Translations under genes and position numbers: made by a program
Shown here: in pieces, positions 1 to 5,326 of the stretch
Layout of the letters: each line of letters starts with the position of its first letter
Position numbering within the stretch: the first letter of the stretch is position 1
Assembly: GCA_017959485.1 (NCBI GenBank)
Contig: JAGDAM010000042.1
Location: forward strand, 1-5,441
Direction: 5' to 3'
Origin: Clostridia bacterium
GTDB lineage: Bacteria; Bacillota_A; Clostridia; Oscillospirales; CAG-272
Length of the DNA stretch: 5,441 bases
The notes under the pieces: model-generated
What the model saw: the letters and a program-made list of their open reading frames with translations, nothing else
Database searches by the model: none
What the model was told of the DNA's origin: nothing

Positions 1-21
1 CCGGGACGGCCACGTGTCTCA

Positions 22-43
22 GACCTTCGCGATATCGCAGGTC
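22..43 (-). terminator. Possible 3' hairpin after the two-domain surface protein
   Basis: GACCT (22-26) pairs with AGGTC (39-43), and the interior contains the 10-bp perfect palindrome GCGATATCGC (29-38), with a 2-nt bulge at 27-28. It lies 23 nt past the stop codon of the minus-strand gene ending at 66, which suits a transcript end. There is no T-run after it on the minus strand, so it is not a canonical intrinsic terminator. It could equally be a protein-binding palindrome. Nothing else was recognised in bases 1-65. Confidence 0.3.
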
Positions 44-65
44 AGAGGCGGGTTATTATCCGAAA

Positions 66-1721
66 TTATCTGGACTTTACGGTCTTGACCGCGACGCCCA
101 TGCCGAGCAGAGCGACGGCTCCGACAACGGCGAACCAGATCGCGGCGTCCCCGGTGGTGGGAGTGCCTGTCTGAGTGTCGTCCGGATAAGTCTCGGAGAT
201 CGTGAGTCCCTTGTAAACGGCGGCGTCCTTGACTCCGTACTGAACGTTGGCGTTATAGATGTAGATCATGAACGCGAGGTTGTCTCCGCTCGAGATGGGA
301 TGCGTCTGATCGGTCGCGAGCGCCTTGACGTCGACAGTCTGGACCGGAACGAGTTTGCCGCCCTGGTTGGCGTCGGTCATATACATCGTCCACTTCCAGC
401 CGTCGAGCTCTACGGCGATATCGGTGTATCCGTCGGCGTCGAGTACGGGTGTGATGGCGTTGAAGACCTTCATCGGTTCATCGGTGTAGTTGTAGCCGGT
501 GAAGTTCGTGCCGTTGTAGGCGAACTTGACGGTGGGAACCGCTTTGTAGTCTGTTCCGGAGAACACGCCGTACCAGTTGAACCGGTTGACCGCGTTCTCG
601 GCGAATCTTACGCAGTTGTGAGCGACAGCTCCGGCGTAGGAGCTGCCCGCGTCCTTCTCTTTGTATGTGAAGGTGTACTTGGTGTCATCGGTGATCTTGA
701 GGTTGCCGATGTCTCCTCCGTACCAGCGGGCGCCCTTGGATTCGGAATCGGAGGGCTTGGGAGCGATCGTCATATAGATCGACTTTCCGTCGGCCGAAAT
801 GTCGGTGGTAAGGTGCTGAGGAAGGACCTTCTGAACGAAGTAGGGTTTGAAGGAGGGGTTGGAGCCGTCAAAGAGAAGATCGGCGAGTTTGGCTCCGAAC
901 TTGGCGGCGGCGTAGTCGATCCCGGTCGTCGGGGCCTTTACAGAGTTGGACTTCTTGTAGTCGCATCCCTTTTTGACAACGACGTTCTTAACGGTGCAGA
1001 CGACGCCCTTGTTGTAAAGGTAGATCGTGAAGCCGAGTTCTCCGCACTCCGCGTAGGCGGAATCCGAAACGAAGCTCTGATCATAAAGCTTTCCGTTGAA
1101 CCAGACGCTGTAGAAGTCGTCGTCGATCTTGATGTCGACGTCGACGAAACCGTCACCGTCAGCCGCGACTCCCTCGGGAAGAGGAGTGTAAGCGTCCGCG
1201 GACGAGACCTTTTCGCCGTTAAACTTTCCGCCGGCGCCCCACGACATGGTCATGCAGTTGCCCGACTTGATCGTGCCGTACAGTCCGTACATGCTGTTGA
1301 AGGTCTGATCTTTGGTGGGATCGTATCCCTCGGTCTTGGAGATGTCGGCAATATTGTAATACATACCGGCGTTGTTTGCGGGGAACGAGGCCTTGAAGGA
1401 GATCGTGTACTGGCGTCCTCCGCCGACCTTGAGTCCGGCAAACTTGCCTCCGAAGAAGACCGCACCCGCGGCTCCCGTGGTGGCGGTTCCTACGAGGGTC
1501 TTGCCGTCCTCTGAGGGAACGAAGGTCGCCTCGGCGAGAGCGGTGCTGCCGGCTCTGAAGACGAACGGGCTGTAGATGCCGTCGTTCCCTCTGAAGTCCA
1601 CTTCATAGAGAACGTCTCCGTCGTTTTTCGCGGCGTAGTCGATTCCGGCGGCCGACGCGAATACCGTCAGCATACCGAGAACCATAATCGCCGAAAGGAT
1701 CAGTGACAGTGCTTTTTTCAT
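66..1721 (-). CDS. Secreted cell-wall-anchored protein with two LamG-like repeat domains
   Basis: This is a 551-residue exported surface protein of unknown ligand. Residues 1-25 form a signal peptide: MKK, a hydrophobic core, then a likely cut after ASA near residue 24. Residues 26-252 and 267-505 are two diverged copies of one beta-rich domain. Both copies begin GIDYAA and share S-x-DGK, FN-x(1-2)-YG-x(2)-GT, DG[FY]-x-D-[VI] and a final strand pattern YN-x(7)-K-x(5)-KG, which resembles the closing strands of LamG/concanavalin-like jelly rolls. An APTTG linker (263-267) joins them. The C-terminus has TPTTGD (520-525), a hydrophobic stretch (about 526-545) and a basic tail KTVKSR, which is an LPXTG-like sorting signal with Thr in place of Leu. 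I chose ATG at 1721 because it follows AAAGGA and starts the signal peptide. An in-frame GTG at 1790 lies in the promoter and cannot be used from that transcript. The fold assignment is inference from pattern, probably carbohydrate or matrix binding; no catalytic residues were identified. Confidence 0.85.
   Translation of the reverse strand: MKKALSLILSAIMVLGMLTVFASAAGIDYAAKNDGDVLYEVDFRGNDGIYSPFVFRAGSTALAEATFVPSEDGKTLVGTATTGAAGAVFFGGKFAGLKVGGGRQYTISFKASFPANNAGMYYNIADISKTEGYDPTKDQTFNSMYGLYGTIKSGNCMTMSWGAGGKFNGEKVSSADAYTPLPEGVAADGDGFVDVDIKIDDDFYSVWFNGKLYDQSFVSDSAYAECGELGFTIYLYNKGVVCTVKNVVVKKGCDYKKSNSVKAPTTGIDYAAAKFGAKLADLLFDGSNPSFKPYFVQKVLPQHLTTDISADGKSIYMTIAPKPSDSESKGARWYGGDIGNLKITDDTKYTFTYKEKDAGSSYAGAVAHNCVRFAENAVNRFNWYGVFSGTDYKAVPTVKFAYNGTNFTGYNYTDEPMKVFNAITPVLDADGYTDIAVELDGWKWTMYMTDANQGGKLVPVQTVDVKALATDQTHPISSGDNLAFMIYIYNANVQYGVKDAAVYKGLTISETYPDDTQTGTPTTGDAAIWFAVVGAVALLGMGVAVKTVKSR
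207..1646 (-). repeat. Two-copy domain duplication inside the surface protein
   Basis: Copy A is encoded at 966-1646 and copy B at 207-923. They match in order along their length: the GIDYAA opening, SEDGKTL versus SADGKSI, FNSMYGLYGT versus FNWYGVFSGT, DGDGFVDVDIKID versus DADGYTDIAVELD, and YLYNKGV...KKG versus YIYNANV...YKG. Identity between these blocks is low to moderate, so the duplication is old. Confidence 0.65.
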
Positions 1722-1730
1722 TTTGGTTTT

Positions 1731-1736
1731 TCCTTT
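1731..1736 (-). promoter_or_regulatory. Ribosome binding site fixing the start at 1721
   Basis: Minus-strand AAAGGA lies 9 nt before the ATG at 1721. It decides the start against the longer reading frame opening with GTG at 1790, which would begin upstream of the -10 box. Confidence 0.8.
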
Positions 1737-1758
1737 CAGAAAAATATTGGTTAACACT

Positions 1759-1787
1759 ATTTTATCACTCTTTCGGCTCGTTGTCAA
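1759..1787 (-). promoter_or_regulatory. Sigma-A-type promoter of the two-domain surface protein
   Basis: On the minus strand, TTGACA (1782-1787) and TAAAAT (1759-1764) are separated by exactly 17 nt (1765-1781). Initiation is expected near 1752, giving a leader of about 30 nt. An AT-only palindrome sits just upstream of the -35 box and may act as an UP element or operator. Confidence 0.85.
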
Positions 1788-1790
1788 CAC

Positions 1791-1804
1791 ATAATAATTA
1801 TTAT
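1791..1804. repeat. 14-bp perfect AT palindrome upstream of the -35 box
   Basis: ATAATAATTATTAT is its own reverse complement and begins 4 nt beyond the -35 hexamer of the promoter at 1759-1787. With the preceding C it shares a 14-mer (1790-1803) with 5326-5339 in the repeat element near the right end of the window. Possible roles are an UP element, an operator, or an insertion-target or remnant of that element. Confidence 0.5.
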
Positions 1805-1854
1805 TCGGATCATAGTCGGTAAGGAAAGGGAAGAGGGCTCCGAAAGGCCATTAT

Positions 1855-1901
1855 ATACCGGTCCCCCCGGATCCGTCAGAAGGATCCGGGGGGACCGGTA
1901 T
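1855..1901 (-). terminator. 20-bp perfect inverted repeat, probable terminator of the beta-helix gene
   Basis: The arms at 1855-1874 and 1882-1901 are perfect reverse complements around a 7-nt loop (GTCAGAA). Each arm contains a run of six C or six G and nested ACCGGT and GGATCC palindromes. It starts 36 nt after the stop codon of the gene at 1938-3518 and lies before the next promoter, the right place for a terminator. No T-run follows on either strand, so termination may need Rho or work by another route, or the hairpin may be a processing or stability barrier or a dispersed repeat. The inverted repeat is certain; its role is inferred. Confidence 0.65.
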
Positions 1902-1937
1902 CAAAACGTCGTTTCCGATAAAGTCGGGAGAAGACGC

Positions 1938-3518
1938 TTATCTTTGTTTGCAGGTCCTAAACGCGGCGGCCATTCCGATGAGAGCGACGACTCCGGCGAC
2001 GGCGAACCATACGGCGGTGTCTCCGGTAGTGGGGGCGGTCGGATCTGAGGGAGCGGCGGGCGCCTGATATCCGAGGTTGGCTATCGCGGCGGCGGCTGCC
2101 GCGGCGTCTGCGGCGGAGACTAACTGAAGGGTGTCGGGCCTGTTCGAGAAGGCGGACCTGTTGTCTTTGTAGTCATCACTCTCTGCGTAGGTGAACCAGT
2201 CGGGAGTATCCGCGTCGGAGAGTATAACGTTGATATTGTAATTGGCCCCTTTGGTGGAGCTGGAGAGTCCGACGAAAGCGTCATAGAACTGGGTCGGTTC
2301 TCTCTTGGCTTCCGCGCATCTCGAAACGGTTCCGAGTCCTACGCCGGTGATCGTAGTGTTCTGCTTCTGTCCCTCTTCCATCGTTCTGGTGTCGTTGGTG
2401 TAGGCGAAGAGCTGGGACGCGAAGCTTCCGGCCTGGACATCGCCTTTGTTGACGCAGTCGATGACCGAGCCGAAGATATAGTTGCCATTCTGACCTCCGC
2501 ACCATACGTATCCGGCGATACCCGCGGCACTGGAGTTCTTTGACGTCACGTTGCCCTCGTTGAGACACTTGACGATCCTGACCATGCAGTAGTGTCCGTC
2601 CGCAGTGGGAGTCGAACCGAAGATTCCGGCGGCGTAAGATGTGCCTCCGTCCGCCGCGGTATACGTAGACGTGACGACGCCTTTGTTGGTGCAGTTTTCG
2701 ATGAGAACGGAGCTGCTTCTGGCGTGGCCGAGAATGCCCGCGGCCTGAGACGTTCCGGTAACGTTGCCGGTGTTAAGGCAGTTTTTGATGATCACGTTCG
2801 AGATATCGTTGTACGCTTTGTCGTCGCCGCCGTAGCGTCCGACGATTCCGCCCGCGACGCCGCTCAGACCTCTCGCAACGTCAATGGTTACGTTTCCGTT
2901 GTTGACGCAGTTGATAACCGTGAGGGTGCTGGGAGTTGTGACAGTTTCATCGTTTACCTTCTTCGAGCCCTTGCTCTGCGAGTATCCGACGAATCCGCCC
3001 GCCATATTGCCGCCCGAGATCGCAGCGTTGTTAACGCAGTCCCTGATGGTCACGGTCGAACCCGAGCTGATCTGGCCGATAAGCGAACCGCCGCGGTAGG
3101 CGAACGTGACGCTGCCGTTGACGGTGATGTTTTCGATCAGAACGTTCTCGGAGTTAGCGGGGACCTGGTTGGCGATCGCACCGGCGTAGGAAGCGGTTGC
3201 GTTTGCGGTTCCTTCCTTTACGACCGAGCTGTTGATGGTGAGGTTTTTGATGGTTCCCATAAACTGTACGAAGAGAGGAGCGGAGACGGTAACCGTGTGT
3301 CCGTCACCGTCAAAAGTCCCCGCGAAGGGAGTTACGGGATCGGCGCCCCAGGAGGCGTCGATGGTGATATCCGCGGTCAGTTTGTAGTTTCCGTCCGCGG
3401 TCATAGCGGCAAAATCTGCGGCGGTGGCTATCGGAGTCGCTTCTTCGGCGTTAATACCCAAGACAGCGATCGAGAGCAGCAGTGCGGCGCCGAGGATGAG
3501 AGCGATAGTTCTGCGCAT
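1938..3518 (-). CDS. Secreted cell-wall-anchored beta-helix protein with C-x-N-x-G (GLUG-like) repeats
   Basis: This 526-residue protein has a signal peptide (about 1-24: MRRT, hydrophobic core, then INA|EE). Residues 28-80 match the usual opening of gut Firmicutes beta-helix surface proteins: TAADFAAM, NYKLTADI and PFAGTFDGDGHTV. Residues about 121-401 are helix coils carrying CVNNA (161), CVNNGNV (204), CLNTGNV (247), CTNKGVV (276), CLNEGNV (318), CVNKGDV (355) and a worn CAEAK (401). Several are followed by AGGxVG, AGIxG or similar turns typical of GLUG-like repeats. Residues 470-480 are Ala-rich. The end is a Pro/Ala linker, APTTGD (495-500), a hydrophobic stretch (about 501-520) and the tail RTCKQR, a sorting signal with Ala in place of Leu. 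The ATG at 3518 has an RBS and lies downstream of a consensus promoter. A role in adhesion or binding at the cell surface is the family expectation. No catalytic site is visible, so it is not called an enzyme. Confidence 0.87.
   Translation of the reverse strand: MRRTIALILGAALLLSIAVLGINAEEATPIATAADFAAMTADGNYKLTADITIDASWGADPVTPFAGTFDGDGHTVTVSAPLFVQFMGTIKNLTINSSVVKEGTANATASYAGAIANQVPANSENVLIENITVNGSVTFAYRGGSLIGQISSGSTVTIRDCVNNAAISGGNMAGGFVGYSQSKGSKKVNDETVTTPSTLTVINCVNNGNVTIDVARGLSGVAGGIVGRYGGDDKAYNDISNVIIKNCLNTGNVTGTSQAAGILGHARSSSVLIENCTNKGVVTSTYTAADGGTSYAAGIFGSTPTADGHYCMVRIVKCLNEGNVTSKNSSAAGIAGYVWCGGQNGNYIFGSVIDCVNKGDVQAGSFASQLFAYTNDTRTMEEGQKQNTTITGVGLGTVSRCAEAKREPTQFYDAFVGLSSSTKGANYNINVILSDADTPDWFTYAESDDYKDNRSAFSNRPDTLQLVSAADAAAAAAAIANLGYQAPAAPSDPTAPTTGDTAVWFAVAGVVALIGMAAAFRTCKQR
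2316..3158 (-). repeat. Beta-helix coil repeats coding region
   Basis: This stretch encodes residues about 121-401, the repeated coils. Conserved Cys codons fall at residues 161, 204, 247, 276, 318, 355 and 401, with spacings of 29-46 residues. The repeats are recognisable in protein but well diverged in DNA, so slippage-type recent expansion is unlikely. Confidence 0.7.
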
Positions 3519-3525
3519 GTGTGTT

Positions 3526-3532
3526 TCCCCTT
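3526..3532 (-). promoter_or_regulatory. Ribosome binding site of the beta-helix gene
   Basis: Minus-strand AAGGGGA lies 7 nt upstream of the ATG at 3518. It supports that start and the signal peptide that follows. Confidence 0.75.
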
Positions 3533-3554
3533 TTAAAAAAGATTTTATAAGAAT

Positions 3555-3583
3555 ATTATATCAACCGAGCCATTATATGTCAA
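3555..3583 (-). promoter_or_regulatory. Perfect-consensus sigma-A promoter of the beta-helix gene
   Basis: On the minus strand TTGACA (3578-3583), a 17-nt spacer (3561-3577) and TATAAT (3555-3560) match the housekeeping consensus at all 12 positions. Sequence upstream of the -35 box (3584-3640) is very AT-rich, as in an UP element. The leader is about 30 nt. High basal expression is the expected consequence. Confidence 0.9.
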
Positions 3584-3720
3584 GAAAAAAACTATAAATA
3601 TTCGTCAATTGATCATTTTGGGAATAAAAATTTAAAAAAGCAAACCGGACTCGTGGGAGAAAGGCGAAAAAACGGCGCGGCGACGGAACACGGAGAGAGG
3701 AGATAACGCCCGGCCCGCCG

Positions 3721-3749
3721 TTGACTTTTTTCCTTCTTTGTTTTATAAT
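3721..3749 (+). promoter_or_regulatory. Sigma-A-type promoter of the glycosyltransferase gene
   Basis: TTGACT (3721-3726), a 17-nt spacer and TATAAT (3744-3749) give 11 of 12 consensus positions. Initiation near 3756 gives a leader of about 30 nt. It diverges from the promoter at 3555-3583, with 137 nt between the two -35 boxes. Confidence 0.88.
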
Positions 3750-3773
3750 GTTAGAGATGAAGAGCACTTTTAC

Positions 3774-3778
3774 GGAGG
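3774..3778 (+). promoter_or_regulatory. Ribosome binding site fixing the glycosyltransferase start at 3786
   Basis: GGAGG lies 7 nt before the ATG at 3786. An earlier in-frame start at 3738 falls between the -35 and -10 boxes and would not be in the transcript, so the protein is 430 and not 446 residues. Confidence 0.88.
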
Positions 3779-3785
3779 CATTATT

Positions 3786-5078
3786 ATGAACGGTTCGGGC
3801 GTTGAGCGCGGGATACGGGTCTGTCTCGCCAACGATTCCTTTCCGCCGCTTATCGACGGCGTTGCGAATACGGTCGTCAATTACGCCGCGGTCATCGAAA
3901 AACAGTTCGGATCGGCGATCGTCGCGACTCCCGGCTATCCCGGAGTCACCGACGATTATCCTTTCCCCGTCGTCAGATACCGCAGTCTCAACACTACGAG
4001 ACTGCTCGGGTACCGGTCGGGAGACCCTTTCGACCCGGATACCTTTTCAAAGATCTCCTCGTTCTCCCCCGACGTGATACACAGCCACTGCCCGCTCGCC
4101 TCATCCTTCCTCTGCAGAGGGCTGCGCGAGGAGACGGGTGCTCCGCTCGTTTTCACCTATCACACGAAATTCGACATCGATTTCGAAAGGGCGCTGAAGC
4201 TCGGTTTTCTGAAGGAAGCCGCGGTCAGGGTGATGATCGAAAACATATCGGCGAGCGACGAGGTCTGGGCGGTCAACCGGGGTGCCGCCGACAATCTGCG
4301 CTCTCTCGGATACGGGGGAGAGATCAGGATTATGCCTAACGGGGTCGATTTTCCGGAAGGAAGACTGTCCGGGGAGGATACCGCCGCTCTTCGCGCGGAG
4401 CTCGGCCTGTCCCGAGACGTTCCCGTTTTCCTCTTCGTGGGCAGAATGATGTGGTACAAGGGACAGCGGATCATTCTCGAAGGACTGCGGCGTCTCGTCT
4501 CTTCTGGCCGCGATTTTCGGATGCTTTTCGTCGGTGACGGCGACGATCTCGCCGAAATAAAAAAAGCCGCGGAAGACTGCGGCGTCGGGGACAGGTGCCG
4601 GTTCACAGGCGCCGTGCGCGACAGGGGTAAGCTGAGGGAACTGTACAGTATATCCGATCTGTTTATTCTTCCGAGCGTCTTCGACAACAATCCGATAGTC
4701 GTCAAGGAGGCCGCGGCGTGCGCCGTCGCGAGCGTTCTCATACGCGGTTCCTCTTCCGCCGAAGGGGCGACGGACGGGGTCGACTCGCTTCTTATAGGAG
4801 AGGACGGAGAAGAACTCGCCGCCGTTCTCGAACGTTCGGTGTATGAGAATGACCTTACCCGCCGGCTGGGAGAGGCGGCGCTGCGCGATCTTTACGTCTC
4901 CTGGGACGATATGATCGCCTCCGCGGTGTCGCGCTACCGCGAGATAATCGCCGCGCACCGCTCCGGGGAACTGCCGGAACGGAAAAGACGGCTGTCGGAT
5001 ATCGCCATCGAAACGCTGGCGGATATCTCGTCTGCAGTCGGACAGATGCGGGACAGCTTGCCGCAGTGGATAAGATAA
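3786..5078 (+). CDS. GT4-type (GT-B fold) glycosyltransferase
   Basis: This 430-residue cytoplasmic or membrane-peripheral enzyme should transfer a sugar from a nucleotide donor to a lipid, glycan or protein acceptor. The N-terminal acceptor half shows CLANDSFPPLIDGVANTV (13-30), DVIHSHCP (96-103) and TYHTKFD (124-130). The C-terminal donor half shows MPNGVD (183-188), FVGRMMWYKGQ (217-227, with R220 and K225 in the usual phosphate-binding positions), LFVGDGDDL (247-255) and YSISDLFILPS (287-297). The family E-x7-E motif appears as D300-x7-E308, a conservative change at the first acidic position. Residues about 392-430 form a basic, probably helical extension (PERKRR) that could touch the membrane. 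The general pattern recalls diacylglycerol glucosyltransferases and PimA-like mannosyltransferases, but donor and acceptor cannot be read from sequence. It is transcribed alone, divergently from the surface protein genes, and no other glycan gene is in the window. No signal peptide or transmembrane segment is seen. Confidence 0.9.
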   Translation: MNGSGVERGIRVCLANDSFPPLIDGVANTVVNYAAVIEKQFGSAIVATPGYPGVTDDYPFPVVRYRSLNTTRLLGYRSGDPFDPDTFSKISSFSPDVIHSHCPLASSFLCRGLREETGAPLVFTYHTKFDIDFERALKLGFLKEAAVRVMIENISASDEVWAVNRGAADNLRSLGYGGEIRIMPNGVDFPEGRLSGEDTAALRAELGLSRDVPVFLFVGRMMWYKGQRIILEGLRRLVSSGRDFRMLFVGDGDDLAEIKKAAEDCGVGDRCRFTGAVRDRGKLRELYSISDLFILPSVFDNNPIVVKEAAACAVASVLIRGSSSAEGATDGVDSLLIGEDGEELAAVLERSVYENDLTRRLGEAALRDLYVSWDDMIASAVSRYREIIAAHRSGELPERKRRLSDIAIETLADISSAVGQMRDSLPQWIR

Positions 5079-5085
5079 TATTATC
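5074..5085. repeat. 12-bp AT-rich palindrome over the glycosyltransferase stop codon
   Basis: GATAATATTATC is a perfect palindrome that includes the TAA stop (5076-5078). It has no T-run and no loop, so it is a weak terminator candidate. It may be chance in AT-rich sequence. Confidence 0.3.
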
Positions 5086-5114
5086 ACTCCGCGTTATTGC
5101 CGCAGAATATCATC

Positions 5115-5127
5115 CGGCCCGCGGCCG
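5115..5127 (+). repeat. Short hairpin resembling a stray unit of the downstream array
   Basis: CGGCC (5115-5119), loop CGC, and GGCCG (5123-5127) form a 5-bp stem with a 3-nt loop, followed by AAAGTGAATGAG. It closely resembles the array unit at 5243-5264 (stem CGGCC/GGCCG, 3-nt loop, then GTGAAAT). It lies 36 nt after the glycosyltransferase stop and 23 nt before the left terminal inverted repeat. It may be a worn array unit or part of the gene's 3' end; no T-run follows. Confidence 0.4.
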
Positions 5128-5151
5128 AAAGTGAATGAGATGCGGATATCA

Positions 5152-5184
5152 ATAATTATTAACGTTTGCGTCGTATGGGCGAGC
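5152..5184 (+). repeat. 33-bp direct repeat, copy 1
   Basis: This stretch matches 5330-5362 at 29 of 33 positions (mismatches at 5162, 5163, 5168 and 5176), with a period of 178 bp. It comprises the AT palindrome, a TTT[GA]CGTCGTA core and GGGCGAGC, the left arm of a hairpin in both copies. Confidence 0.8.
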
Positions 5185-5210
5185 AAGGCCTTCGCGCCTC
5201 GCGGCGCTCG
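5180..5210 (+). repeat. Leading imperfect hairpin of the array
   Basis: Outer arms CGAGC (5180-5184) and GCTCG (5206-5210) can pair, or alternatively GCGCC (5194-5198) and GGCGC (5203-5207) form a tight stem with a TCGC loop. It precedes the first GTGAAAT linker at 5214 and does not share the compact 3-nt-loop geometry of the later units. Confidence 0.45.
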
Positions 5211-5213
5211 GCA

Positions 5214-5314
5214 GTGAAATTCGCGCTTTGCGCGAGCGAAATTCGGCCTGCGGCCGAGTGAAATAAAACGCTTCGCGTTTTGTGAAATCTTCGGGCGGAG
5301 CCCGAAGGTGAAAA
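5214..5314 (+). repeat. Array of four stem-loops separated by 7-nt GTGAAAT linkers
   Basis: The linkers start at 5214, 5236 (GCGAAAT), 5258, 5282 and 5308 (GTGAAAA). The intervals between them are filled exactly by perfect hairpins: 5221-5235 (TCGCGC/GCGCGA, loop TTT), 5243-5257 (TCGGCC/GGCCGA, loop TGC), 5265-5281 (AAAACGC/GCGTTTT, loop TTC) and 5289-5307 (CTTCGGGC/GCCCGAAG, loop GGA). Stems are 6, 6, 7 and 8 bp, always with a 3-nt loop. Stem sequences differ while pairing and linker are kept. Unit spacing of 22, 22, 24 and 26 nt and TGA within linkers exclude coding. Confidence 0.85.
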
Positions 5315-5326
5315 GAGACGCAAATC

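Noticed and set aside
300..1514. Long plus-strand open frame (404 codons) opposite the two-domain surface protein
   Set aside because: It is antisense to a gene with a signal peptide, promoter, RBS and sorting signal; the translation is Val/Gly/Asp/Arg-rich with no recognisable domain, as expected of a GC-rich gene's shadow.
1775..1783. GGCTCGTTG in the promoter spacer of one surface gene and GGCTCGGTTG in that of the other (minus strand at 3562-3571)
   Set aside because: The two lie in opposite orientation relative to transcription and differ by a gap, so a shared operator is not convincing from two instances.
2592..3536. Plus-strand open frame (314 codons) opposite the beta-helix gene
   Set aside because: It has biased, low-information composition, no RBS or promoter of its own, and overlaps the promoter-proximal part of a well-supported gene.
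3671..3722. AACGGCG...CGCCGTT inverted repeat followed by GACTTTTTTCC, terminator-like on the plus strand
   Set aside because: The loop would be 38 nt and the right arm overlaps the -35 box of the glycosyltransferase promoter, with no plus-strand gene upstream to terminate. It could be an operator, but a 7-bp match is weak.
3573..3767. Small minus-strand open frame (64 codons) in the divergent promoter region
   Set aside because: It starts with GTG inside the glycosyltransferase leader, lacks an RBS, and runs through both promoters.
4101..5087. Minus-strand open frame (328 codons) opposite the glycosyltransferase
   Set aside because: The motifs of the plus-strand glycosyltransferase are unambiguous; the antisense frame has no family resemblance and no start signals.
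5214..5314. Repeat-peptide gene in the hairpin array
   Set aside because: Unit spacing (22, 22, 24, 26 nt) breaks frame, and the frame opening at the first GTG stops at TGA in the third linker.
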